Below, piece after piece: positions 26,531 to 34,581 of a stretch of 64,000 bases of DNA (the first letter of the stretch is position 1; every line of letters starts with the position of its first letter). A model generated the notes under the pieces. That model worked only from the letters and a program-made list of their open reading frames with translations, made no database searches and had not been told where the DNA came from. Source of the stretch: Prosthecobacter fusiformis. GTDB lineage: Bacteria; Verrucomicrobiota; Verrucomicrobiia; Verrucomicrobiales; Verrucomicrobiaceae. A program made the translations under genes and the position numbers. The stretch spans positions 124,001 through 188,000 of the forward strand of contig NZ_SOCA01000003.1 of the NCBI RefSeq assembly GCF_004364345.1, in the 5' to 3' direction.

Positions 26531-27163
26531 TTATTCAGAATGACACTCCCCGGATTTCTGCACAATGAAATACATATGCAGCTCTGGATGCTGGTCATAC
26601 TCTAGATGCCGGCAAATGCAGCCCGCGCGGGCGACGATCTCCAGCAGCCGGGGCAGGCCCAGCGTCGCATGATACAACGGCTCGCCCATCAGGTCATTGC
26701 ACCGCTCCTCCGGAGCATCTAGCCCGCCACAGGTAAAAATCAGCACCCCACCCGGATTCAGTCCCCCGCACAGCTTGTGCAGGATGCCCTCATGCTCCGC
26801 CAGCGGCGCATGCCAGATGCTGTCCCAGGCCGAAATGAAATCATACCGCTGCGGCAGCTCCCAGGTGCAGATGTCCGCCAGATGAAACATCACCCCCGGA
26901 TGCCGCTCCCGCGCCAGCCGCACCATCTCCGCCGAAACATCCAGCCCCTCCACCTCAAACCCCTCCGCCAGCAGCAGCTCCACCATCCTTCCGCTGCTCC
27001 CACATCCAGCGTCCAGGGCCCGCCTCGCCATTTCCTCCTTGGCCCCAGCCACAAACCGCAGCGCCCGCCGATGCTGCGCGATACCATTCGTCCGGCAGAA
27101 CTCCTCGCCGCTCCAGAAAGTAGCGATCTTATCGTATGTCTCAGCGGTCTGGCGGGATGTCAT
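26531..27163 (-). CDS. Class I SAM-dependent methyltransferase
   Basis: Cytoplasmic methyltransferase of 210 residues. Motif I is ALDAGCGSSGRMVELLL (about residues 50-66), then the acidic strand end EGLDVSAEM, motif II-like FHLADICTWELP and FISAWDSIWHAPL, and GGVLIFTCGG as motif IV. It resembles Methyltransf_11/25 enzymes acting on small molecules; the substrate is not evident. It precedes the GyrB-like gene in the same direction and is divergent from the SMEK/NB-ARC/TPR gene. Confidence 0.83.
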   Translation of the reverse strand: MTSRQTAETYDKIATFWSGEEFCRTNGIAQHRRALRFVAGAKEEMARRALDAGCGSSGRMVELLLAEGFEVEGLDVSAEMVRLARERHPGVMFHLADICTWELPQRYDFISAWDSIWHAPLAEHEGILHKLCGGLNPGGVLIFTCGGLDAPEERCNDLMGEPLYHATLGLPRLLEIVARAGCICRHLEYDQHPELHMYFIVQKSGECHSE

Positions 27164-27370
27164 GAATGTCAGGCGGATCGGCGTATCATCATTTTCTTAT
27201 CCCCTCAATTCAAGGCGTGTGGGTCATCCCAGCTTCTCTTTCCTTTCCAGCAAGGGCTACGCATCGAAAGGGATGCAAATCAGTTCCACGAGCACGCAAA
27301 ATTTCAGTAAAGGATGAAACTTTCCAAATGCTTGTCATCCCACGCCATTATATTAAAGAACTTTCCCCAT

Positions 27371-30319
27371 ATGTTTAAATCAAAAATCCTGCGTGATGAA
27401 ATAATTTTCCGCCTTTCCATTATGGAAACGTGTTTAAATTGGCATAGCACGCGTGGTCATAACGACCTTTGCAAGGAAGTAGAAAGGGTGATTGGGCAAT
27501 TCCTAGCACCCATTTGCGGATGGAATCTGGAGGTTTTGGAAGAAAGGCAAAAAAACTATCCAGCCGTTGACCTTGGAGATTTTACAGCGCGTGTTGCTAT
27601 ACAAGTAACTGTAAATGACACGACAGAGAAAATCCGTGATGTTCACAACAAAGCACGAACCCACAATTTAGGAGCAGATTTTGATCGCATTATCATTCTT
27701 TTTCTAAACGAAAAAACTCCCAAAGCGCCCAACGCTTCAAACAGTTTTTCTCCCTATACAGATTTGCAAATCGAATGTTGGGCTCGTCCTCATCTCGATC
27801 AGCAGCTCGATGCTGTCACAGATGCACAATTGGAGGCGGCTCTCAAGGTCTTGCATGATAAAATGCCCGGCATAAAAGCAATTTTAAATCCCAGCATGGA
27901 TTATCGCCCGTCCAACCTTCCTTACACTTCACTTGGGACACTATTCAAAGGCAGGGAAACATTCATATCCGACCTGCGTTCCGCCCTCACAAATAAATCC
28001 GCTGCTGTGATCAAAGGTCACGCAATCCATGGTATGGGCGGAGTGGGCAAAACACGCGCAGCCATCGAATATGGGTGGCGTTATTTTTTCGAGTATAGAG
28101 CTATCCTTTTTGTTACAGCAGATAGCCCTGACGCATTTCGAACCAGCCTTGCGAGCCTGTGTGATGCGAGTATTTTGGATCTCCCTGAAAAGTCTTCTAC
28201 CGACCATAACACACAAGTACAATCCGTACTCCAATGGTTACAAAGACAACAAGGCTGGCTCCTCATAGTGGATAATGCAGATACCCGAGAAGCTCTTGAG
28301 ACGGTTCGTGGGAACTTAAATAAACTTTCGTCAGGCCATGTTATTATTACCACGCGGCAAGATAGACGAAGTGGAGATCTGGAAACTCTTGATCTTGATG
28401 TCCTGACCCAGCTCCAATCGGCTGAATTCCTTATGGAGTGGACTGAGAAACATCGTAGCCACCTTTTTGACGATGAGGAAGCAGCCAAGGAGCTAGCTAC
28501 TTTACTAGACGGTCTAGCACTCGCGTTACAACAGGCTGCGGCCTATATTAGCGAATGCCGAATCTCTTTTCATGAGTATTTAGTTCGCTGGAAAAATCAT
28601 ACCGCTGACGCATTGGCTTGGCACGACAAAGACTCCATGAATTATCCGGTTAGTCTGGCCATCACCTACGAAACAAGCGTGTCTCAACTTTCAAAGCCAG
28701 CCAATAAACTTCTCCAGGTTCTTTCATGGCTTTCTCCTGATCCATTTCCATTTTCCGCATTGAATGTTCTGAACCATTCTGCTGATCAGAAAATCTGCAT
28801 AGCCGAATTGGAGAATTTACATCTTGCTCGCCGCCGCAACGACGGAATTGCTTTCTCCATCCACCGACTAGTGCAAGAGATAACTCGTCAGCAGCAAGTC
28901 AGCGACAACCATCCCCCAGCTCTAATCAACGCAGCAAAGTGGATCGACCATGAAATTGGGGAAGATCCGTCAAATGTGGCGAATTGGCCCAGCTACAATA
29001 TCCTTGTCCCTCACGCCCAAGCTGTTGCATCTAGCTGCGAGGCGAGAAAGTTATATACTGAATCAATGTGCCTCTTTAATCAAGTGGGCCTTATTTATCG
29101 TAGCCAAGCTAAATACAAGGAGGCTGAGCCATTATTGAGGAAAGTGGTCGAGTTAGAGTATATCCGCGCGGGTAACCCATCTCCTATTTCACTTAATAAT
29201 CTCGCTTTGCTGCTAGTAGATATGAATAGCTTCTCGGAAGCAGAATCTCTTTATCAGCAATCATTATCGCTATTGGATCCACAGGCGCCAAAGGACCAAG
29301 AAATTGTAACTATCATTCTTCGTCATTTTGGGAAACTTCTTTATTCAACCGAACGTTTTGAAGAAGCTGAGAGAACATTCCGTAAAGTTCTTTCAAAAGT
29401 CGAACATATTCGGGGGCATAATGATTACTTTTTTAGCTCTCAGTTAAACGATCTCGGTGAACTTCTTTTGAAAGTAAATCGGCTGATTGAAGCTGAGGAA
29501 GTAATTACCAGAGCGTTGGAAATTTTAAAAGACTCTGACAGTGAAGCTCCTGGCCTGCTGGCAGGTGCTTTAAACAATCTAGGGCAAGTTCTCGAAGCCA
29601 CAGAGAGGCTTAATGAAGCGGAAGTTCAATATCGAAAGGCTTTGCACATCAATGAAAAACAATACCCTGATGGACATCCAACACTAGCTGTTGGTCTAAA
29701 TAACTTAGCAGGTATCTTAGACAAGCTTGGGCGGCCCGGCGAAGCCGAGCCATTGCTCCGCAGAGCCCTTGCAATTGACGAATTTTTTCATGGCCCCTAC
29801 CACTCAGAAGTCGCTACCGACCTTCTTAATTTAGGGTCTCTTTTATCGTCATTGGAACGCGGAACGGAAGCAGAACTTCTTAAACGTAGAGCCCTCCAAA
29901 TCAAAGAGTTGGTTTTTGGTGAGAATCATTCCGATGTGGCAATGACATGTAATAATCTGGGAGTTACACTACAACAATTGGGGAAAATTGAAGAGGCTGA
30001 AATACTCTACCGTCGCGCCGTAAATATATATCATTCGTCTCTGGGAGAAGAACACCCAGAAGTGGCTTGCGCTCTCACAAATTTAGCTGGAGTTTTGGGA
30101 GAAGGTAACAGGCTTCATGAGGCTGATAGTTGCATGCGCCGAGCAATTCGAATTTTAGTTCAAGATTCAATATTGAATAAACGTCAGGCCGGTAAACTTA
30201 CAGAATGTGTGAACTCATATGCCACGCTTCGGAAGCAAATGGGTGACTCGCCGCAAGAATTACGATTCCGGATTAACAAGCTCATCAAGAGATTTGGTTA
30301 TGCTGAGCACCAAGGCTGA
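27371..30319 (+). CDS. SMEK domain - STAND NTPase (NB-ARC-like) - TPR protein, probable NLR-type defence protein
   Basis: Large regulator of 982 residues. The N-terminal 165 residues match the SMEK domain: NYPAVDLGD then ARVAIQVT (Asp 67, Gln 78), a pattern like the acidic/QxT core of restriction-endonuclease folds. A STAND NTPase follows with Walker A GMGGVGKT (221-228), Walker B WLLIVDNAD (296-304), sensor HVIITTR and a GLALALQQAA motif like the plant GLPLA. From about 560 on there are kinesin-light-chain-type TPRs (LNNLA..L....R..EAE). Such proteins sense phage or invader products and trigger an effector. The gene is clearly AT-richer than its neighbours, a sign of horizontal transfer. ATG 27371 fits the SMEK start; ATG 27314 is also possible. 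Confidence 0.82.
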   Translation: MFKSKILRDEIIFRLSIMETCLNWHSTRGHNDLCKEVERVIGQFLAPICGWNLEVLEERQKNYPAVDLGDFTARVAIQVTVNDTTEKIRDVHNKARTHNLGADFDRIIILFLNEKTPKAPNASNSFSPYTDLQIECWARPHLDQQLDAVTDAQLEAALKVLHDKMPGIKAILNPSMDYRPSNLPYTSLGTLFKGRETFISDLRSALTNKSAAVIKGHAIHGMGGVGKTRAAIEYGWRYFFEYRAILFVTADSPDAFRTSLASLCDASILDLPEKSSTDHNTQVQSVLQWLQRQQGWLLIVDNADTREALETVRGNLNKLSSGHVIITTRQDRRSGDLETLDLDVLTQLQSAEFLMEWTEKHRSHLFDDEEAAKELATLLDGLALALQQAAAYISECRISFHEYLVRWKNHTADALAWHDKDSMNYPVSLAITYETSVSQLSKPANKLLQVLSWLSPDPFPFSALNVLNHSADQKICIAELENLHLARRRNDGIAFSIHRLVQEITRQQQVSDNHPPALINAAKWIDHEIGEDPSNVANWPSYNILVPHAQAVASSCEARKLYTESMCLFNQVGLIYRSQAKYKEAEPLLRKVVELEYIRAGNPSPISLNNLALLLVDMNSFSEAESLYQQSLSLLDPQAPKDQEIVTIILRHFGKLLYSTERFEEAERTFRKVLSKVEHIRGHNDYFFSSQLNDLGELLLKVNRLIEAEEVITRALEILKDSDSEAPGLLAGALNNLGQVLEATERLNEAEVQYRKALHINEKQYPDGHPTLAVGLNNLAGILDKLGRPGEAEPLLRRALAIDEFFHGPYHSEVATDLLNLGSLLSSLERGTEAELLKRRALQIKELVFGENHSDVAMTCNNLGVTLQQLGKIEEAEILYRRAVNIYHSSLGEEHPEVACALTNLAGVLGEGNRLHEADSCMRRAIRILVQDSILNKRQAGKLTECVNSYATLRKQMGDSPQELRFRINKLIKRFGYAEHQG

Positions 30320-30689
30320 CGAAGCTTGCCCGATCTTGATATTTAAACTAGAGTCAGGGCTAGGTTCACCGGGTGTCCAACAGGCCTTATCTGAGGCTTG
30401 TTTGACGAACAGGCCGTTGCTCGGCCTACCTCTGTTACACTGAGAGGCAAAAGAAAATTATTCCCGAAAGGCGAAATTGGACATAGCTCAGAGCATCATC
30501 TAAGGCAGGCCATCGTCGTCGTCTTTCAAGCTGAAAACCCTGTTCACTGGTTGAATAATGTGTATCTAGATGTAAAATCTTCGCGGCGGTTTCTAGTGCC
30601 TCAATTTCGTAGCGCGCTTCAAATGAATCGCGCCCCTGCACAAAACAAGCTGCAAAGCGCCCCTAACGGTGCTAAAGGCATCGCCCCAC
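30320..30689. other. Gene-free stretch of 370 bp
   Basis: I see no gene here. Composition shifts back from AT-rich (end of the TPR gene) to GC-rich (start of the ABC-F gene), so it is probably the right border of the acquired island. No att-like direct repeat to the left border was found by eye. Confidence 0.5.
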
Positions 30690-32300
30690 ATGCTTACCCT
30701 TCGCGACGTCACCAAGACTTTCAATGCCCGGACGCTTTTCACCGGGGCCAACATGACCGTGAACTACGCCGAACGCGTGGCTCTCGTCGGGCCCAACGGA
30801 GCGGGCAAATCGACGCTGTTTTCTCTGATCCTCAAGGAGGATGAGCCGGATGCGGGCGAGGTGGTGCGCGATGAGTGGACCACCCTGGGCTACCTGCCCC
30901 AGGAGAGCGAGCCGGTGGGTGAGGAAACCATCCTGGACGTGGCCACGGGCAAGGCGGGCCTGATCGAAAAGTTGGAAAAGACTCTCCGCGAATACGAGGA
31001 GCGCGGCGATGTGGCGGCCCCGGAATACAATGAGGCACACGCCCAGCACGATGCGCTGAACGATCCCCAGGCCGAGGCCAAGGCGAAGAAGATCCTGAAG
31101 GGTTTCGGTTTCAAGGAAGCGGACTTCAACAAACCCGCCCGCGAGTACTCCGGTGGCTGGGTGATGCGCGCGCACCTGGCCCGCATCCTGGTCATCGAGC
31201 CGGACCTTTTGCTGCTGGATGAGCCGACCAACCACCTGGACCTGCTGTCCCTGATGTGGTTTAAGAATTACCTGAAGAACTATCCGGGCGCGATCCTGCT
31301 GATTTCCCATGACCGTGACTTCATGGACGAGCTTATCGAGACGGTCTATGAGATCGAGGAGAGCAAGCTGGTGCAGTATCAGGGCAACTACAGCGAGTAC
31401 CTGAAGCAGAAGGAAGCCAACTGGGAGCGCGCGTACCAGTCCTGGAAAAACCAGCAGAAGGAGATCGAGGCGATCCAGGAATTCATCGACCGGTTCCGCT
31501 CCGTGACCTCCAAGGCGGCGCAGGCGCAGAGCCGCGAGCGCCAGCTTGAAAAGATGGACAAGCTGGACCGACCCCGTCCGCTGCGGAAGGCCTTCCGGTT
31601 CAACTTCCCGCAGCCTCCCCGCGGTGGCCAGCGTGTGGTGGCTCTCACGGACATTCATCAGGCCTACGGCGAAAAGAAGATCTACCAGGGCCTGGACCTG
31701 GAAGTGGAAAAGGGCGAGCGCACCGTGCTGGTGGGCCCCAACGGCGCGGGCAAGTCCACGCTGATCAAGATCATGGCTGGCGAGGTGCCTTTCCAGAAAG
31801 GCGAGCGCCGCTTCGGCACGAACATCAAGATGGGCTATTTCTCCCAGCACCGGGCCGATACCCTGGACCCGGAGTGCACCATCCTGGAAGAGCTGAAACG
31901 CTGCGCCCCCGAGCTGCGCGAAGACGATGCCCGCAGCATCCTGGGCAGCTTCCTGTTCAAGCGGGAAGACGTTTACAAGAAGTGCAAGGTCCTCAGCGGC
32001 GGTGAAAAGAGCCGCCTGAACCTGGTGAAGTTCCTGGTGGATCCGCCGAACCTCCTGCTCATGGATGAGCCGACGACGCACTTGGACATCTGGGCCATCG
32101 AGGGTCTGATCCTGGCGCTGCAGAAGTTCGAAGGCACGCTCGTCTTCATTTCGCATGACGTGCACTTCATCCGCAGCCTGGCCACCAAGGTCCTGCACAT
32201 CAATGCCGGTGTGGTCACGCCTTTCAGCGGCGGTTATGACTACTACCTGGAGAAGACCGGTGCCGAGGAAAACGCCCGGGCTGCGGTGATCGCCGGTTAG
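30690..32300 (+). CDS. ABC-F family ATP-binding protein (translation factor type)
   Basis: Soluble duplicated ATPase of 536 residues acting on the ribosome, not a transporter. Each half has Walker A GPNGAGKSTL (near residues 37 and 350) and Walker B (LLLLDEPTNHLDL, LLLMDEPTTHLDI). Signatures are YSGGWVMRAHLARI in the first half and LSGGEKSRLNL in the second. Between them is the ABC-F linker with AQSRERQLEKMDKLD. The set resembles Uup/YdiF-type ABC-F ATPases. ATG 30690 aligns with the conserved MLTLRDVTKTF start. Its TAG is directly followed by an inverted pair of REP-like hairpins. Confidence 0.9.
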   Translation: MLTLRDVTKTFNARTLFTGANMTVNYAERVALVGPNGAGKSTLFSLILKEDEPDAGEVVRDEWTTLGYLPQESEPVGEETILDVATGKAGLIEKLEKTLREYEERGDVAAPEYNEAHAQHDALNDPQAEAKAKKILKGFGFKEADFNKPAREYSGGWVMRAHLARILVIEPDLLLLDEPTNHLDLLSLMWFKNYLKNYPGAILLISHDRDFMDELIETVYEIEESKLVQYQGNYSEYLKQKEANWERAYQSWKNQQKEIEAIQEFIDRFRSVTSKAAQAQSRERQLEKMDKLDRPRPLRKAFRFNFPQPPRGGQRVVALTDIHQAYGEKKIYQGLDLEVEKGERTVLVGPNGAGKSTLIKIMAGEVPFQKGERRFGTNIKMGYFSQHRADTLDPECTILEELKRCAPELREDDARSILGSFLFKREDVYKKCKVLSGGEKSRLNLVKFLVDPPNLLLMDEPTTHLDIWAIEGLILALQKFEGTLVFISHDVHFIRSLATKVLHINAGVVTPFSGGYDYYLEKTGAEENARAAVIAG

Positions 32301-32328
32301 TACAGTACTCATCACTCTCCGAGTGATG
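32300..32328. repeat. REP-like hairpin, copy 2 (left arm of inverted pair)
   Basis: Begins at the last base of the ABC-F stop codon. Hairpin ATCACTC-tcc-GAGTGAT with a GTACAGTA lead. It is inverted relative to copies 1 and 3. Confidence 0.88.
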
Positions 32329-32400
32329 TTCTGGGAGGTTGCTTGTGGGAAAGGTGCCGTTTCAGGTTCAGTATCCTGGGGCGGTTCCACCTTCCCAAAA

Positions 32401-32429
32401 CATCTCTCGGAGAGAGATGACTACTGTAC
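32401..32429. repeat. REP-like hairpin, copy 3 (right arm of inverted pair)
   Basis: Hairpin ATCTCTC-gga-GAGAGAT with the ACTGTAC end. Compared with copies 1 and 2 the stem has a compensating change (A-T pair to T-A pair), which keeps pairing intact. Confidence 0.88.
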
Positions 32430-32876
32430 TCAATCAATCAAATCCAGATCATGCCGCACCCGGCAGGCGGGCTCCTGGGTTTCCCGTCCAGTCACGGCGA
32501 CCAGCTCAGCATCGCTCTTGAAACCCATTAGCCGCGACAGGCCGATGCGGTTTTGAGAGATCCAGTGTACCACCTGCCGGGCCATGCCCTGCATAACCGG
32601 TGTGGCCAGCCGGGCCGACCAAGCGCGGTATTCCCGCAGCGCCCACAGGCACATGACCCACGCGCCAGCCCCTTGCCATACCTCACCCGTATCCGCCAGG
32701 ATTACGATCTCCTCATCCGCCCGCAGGTGCTGGATGCCCGGCAGACGTCGCGCTGCCTCTGGGGAGTCATAGGGGATAAACTCCAGCCGCACATACGACG
32801 GTTGATTGCTAAGCCAATGCCTGACCTGCGAACAAAGCCCGCAGCGGGCATCATAAAAGAGTGTGAGGGTATTCAT
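32430..32876 (-). CDS. DCC-family (DUF393) thioredoxin-like protein
   Basis: Product of 148 residues with the family's N-terminal FYDARCGLCSQ (D-x-x-CxxC) motif at about residues 8-18, a predicted thiol-disulfide oxidoreductase fold. Other family features are FIPYDSPEAA and a GAWVMCLWAL helix. The in vivo partner is unknown. Its ATG overlaps the stop of the upstream membrane gene by 4 bp, so it belongs to the membrane cluster controlled from upstream. The stop codon abuts the REP pair. Confidence 0.86.
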   Translation of the reverse strand: MNTLTLFYDARCGLCSQVRHWLSNQPSYVRLEFIPYDSPEAARRLPGIQHLRADEEIVILADTGEVWQGAGAWVMCLWALREYRAWSARLATPVMQGMARQVVHWISQNRIGLSRLMGFKSDAELVAVTGRETQEPACRVRHDLDLID

Positions 32877-33370
32877 AAATCATTGGGTTTGGGTTCTTCA
32901 AGTGAAGCGGGCACTCTCCCGTCCCGCGACTGGGGCGATGGCTGCTCTTTGCGAGGATGATGCAGCACCAAGTGAAGGCTGGCCGTGAGACCGCAGATGG
33001 CGGCGAGGAATGCCAGGAGAATGATCGAGCTAAAATCCCCGTCGCCGTATCTGTCTTCAGACAAGATAAAGGGCAGATAAACGGACATAAAACCTGCCAT
33101 GCAACCACATGCTCCCGCCCATTCAGGCGAGCGTAAAAATGAGGATTCCTTCACCCATAAATCGGCCGGTAGGAATATAAAAAGCCACACGCCCAGGATG
33201 ACAAAGGCGCTGCCTAGAAGCCAGTAAATCATCCAGAACAAACTCATCAAGCCGATGCCTCCTAATGACACTTCATATCCAAGCATCACAAGGAAGATGA
33301 CGACAATACACACCGCCCACCCCCAGAACATGGCGATGAATGAGCGGCGGACGATGCATGCAGTTTTCAT
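32873..33370 (-). CDS. Hypothetical membrane protein, four predicted segments
   Basis: Not recognised. The product of 165 residues has four hydrophobic stretches (FWGWAVCIVVIFLVML, FWMIYWLLGSAFVILGVWLF, a Gly/Cys-rich CGCMAGFMSVYLPFIL and IILLAFLAAICGLTASL) and a hydrophilic, Pro-rich C-terminal tail. It is translated just before the DCC-family gene through an ATGA overlap, suggesting a membrane partner for that thiol protein. Confidence 0.68.
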   Translation of the reverse strand: MKTACIVRRSFIAMFWGWAVCIVVIFLVMLGYEVSLGGIGLMSLFWMIYWLLGSAFVILGVWLFIFLPADLWVKESSFLRSPEWAGACGCMAGFMSVYLPFILSEDRYGDGDFSSIILLAFLAAICGLTASLHLVLHHPRKEQPSPQSRDGRVPASLEEPKPNDL

Positions 33371-33400
33371 GGGAACAAGGTGGCGTTGATTAGCTTTTAG

Positions 33401-33793
33401 TTAGGCTCCCACTCTCAGCACCGGTGGCACTGGCGGGGGCATGGTGGCGAGCTGGCCGCGTTTGCGCATCTTGGTGAAGATCACCAGGTTGAAGAAATGC
33501 ATGCCGCCCAGGGCCAGCAACACGACGCCCATTTTTCCGCTCAGCGCTTCAAACACCCCCTGGGCACCGATGATGCTTTCCGATGTTTTAAGATAGAGCG
33601 AGACGAAGCCGATGTTGATCAGGTAAAAGCCCACGACCAGGAGATGGTTCACGCTGTCTGCCAGCTCCGTGTTCCCCTGGAAACATTCGACCAGGAAGAT
33701 GCGGCCGTTTTTATAAAGCGTGCGTGCGACCCAGATGGTCATCGTGATGGCGAGCACAAGGTACAGGGCGTAGCTGAGGGTGGTTTCATTCAT
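33401..33793 (-). CDS. Hypothetical membrane protein, three predicted segments
   Basis: Not recognised. The product of 130 residues has three hydrophobic segments (YALYLVLAITMTIWVA, HLLVVGFYLINIGFVSLYL and MGVVLLALGGMHFFNLVIF) and a Pro-rich end. ATG 33793 is preferred because the upstream extension to 33850 is not membrane-like. It is the first gene of the membrane/DCC cluster and follows the GbsR-type regulator after a 216-bp AT-rich gap. Confidence 0.7.
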   Translation of the reverse strand: MNETTLSYALYLVLAITMTIWVARTLYKNGRIFLVECFQGNTELADSVNHLLVVGFYLINIGFVSLYLKTSESIIGAQGVFEALSGKMGVVLLALGGMHFFNLVIFTKMRKRGQLATMPPPVPPVLRVGA

Positions 33794-33963
33794 AATGTTA
33801 GTTAGGTTTGAGGTTAAGAAAGGATCAGAGGGTGAAGAAGGCAGTGGCACGATGTTTCGTCCTGAGTGGCGGCGGCTTGCTCAAGAGCATGAGCTGTAGC
33901 GATTTCAGAACTCTCACTGCTGTGAGCAAGTAGGTATATAAGGCTCTCATGGTTTTGTTTTGA

Positions 33964-33979
33964 TATTGAACTTTCGATA
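33964..33979. promoter_or_regulatory. Imperfect palindrome upstream of the membrane/DCC cluster
   Basis: TATTGAA-ct-TTCGATA is a 7-bp dyad with one mismatch, in an AT-rich stretch between the GbsR-type regulator and the membrane genes. It shares only the TTTC/GAAA core with the perfect dyad at 34535, so its role as an operator is a guess. Confidence 0.3.
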
Positions 33980-34009
33980 AACACAGAAACATAATGGCAA
34001 AAAAAGAGA

Positions 34010-34531
34010 TCAGCTCAGCAGGCGCATGGCCCATTGCAGAGCGGAGGAATGCTTCATACCGGACACGGTATCGGAGACTTTCATGCCGAATTCGACGAAC
34101 TCCTGAAGCTCCTTCATCTGCTTGTGGAAGTCCTTCCCTGGGCCAGCAGGTTCCTCTTTGGTCTGCTCGGCACAGTTTTTCAGCACGCTCAGGGCGGGGT
34201 CCAGTTCACGCCGTTTCCGTTCGCGGGCGATGGTGATGAACATCTTCCAGACGTCCTTTTCAGCTTCGAAATACTCACGGCGCTCGCCCTTTTTAACCAC
34301 CCCGCGCACCAGTCCCCAGCCGACGAGTTCCCGCAGGTTGGTATTGGCATTGCCACGGCTGACCTGGAGCCGCTCCATGATTTCCTCCGTATGCATGCTC
34401 TCAGGAGCGGTCATCAGCAGAGCGTGGATCTGCGCCATCGTGCGGTTGATGCCCCAGTTGCTGCCGAGCGCTCCCCATTGGGCGATGAATTCCTCTCGTG
34501 AGGTTTCCCAAGTGGCGGTTTCATCCTTCAT
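34010..34531 (-). CDS. GbsR/MarR-family transcriptional regulator
   Basis: Winged-helix DNA-binding protein of 173 residues. The GbsR layout is visible: REEFIAQWGALGSNWGINRTMAQIHALLM (about residues 12-40), recognition region HTEEIMERLQVSRGNANTNLREL (about 47-69), and wing GVVKKGERREYFEAEKDVWKMF. GbsR-type proteins sense choline, metal or cell-envelope signals. The gene lies between cobB and the membrane/DCC cluster on the same strand. A perfect dyad immediately upstream of its ATG would let it repress itself. Confidence 0.88.
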   Translation of the reverse strand: MKDETATWETSREEFIAQWGALGSNWGINRTMAQIHALLMTAPESMHTEEIMERLQVSRGNANTNLRELVGWGLVRGVVKKGERREYFEAEKDVWKMFITIARERKRRELDPALSVLKNCAEQTKEEPAGPGKDFHKQMKELQEFVEFGMKVSDTVSGMKHSSALQWAMRLLS

Positions 34532-34534
34532 CTT

Positions 34535-34556
34535 ACTTTCAGATTATTCTGAAAGT
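34535..34556. promoter_or_regulatory. Perfect dyad operator over the gbsR-type leader
   Basis: ACTTTCAGA-ttat-TCTGAAAGT: 9-bp arms, 4-bp spacer, ending 4 bp before the start codon and so covering the ribosome-binding region. Its position and symmetry are those of an autoregulatory site for the dimeric regulator at 34010-34531. The contact is inferred. Confidence 0.65.
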
Positions 34557-34581
34557 TGAGTTTGGCAACTACATTCGTGAG

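Larger units (their letters stand above)
32300..32429. repeat. Inverted pair of REP-like elements between convergent genes
   Basis: Arms 32300-32339 and 32390-32429 are inverted copies (about 33 of 39 bases match), and each arm contains its own hairpin. The unit exactly fills the space between the stop codon of the ABC-F gene and that of the DCC gene at 32430. It may act as a bidirectional terminator or mRNA-stabilising structure, as BIMEs do in enterobacteria. Confidence 0.85.

Noticed and set aside
30398-30844. 148-codon plus-strand open frame before the ABC-F gene
   Set aside because: Its second half is the ABC-F gene in another frame and the first half has no recognisable feature.
30672-32390. 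572-codon open frame antisense to the ABC-F gene
   Set aside because: It is the shadow of a GC-rich conserved gene; the plus-strand frame has all ABC-F motifs and the antisense product has none.
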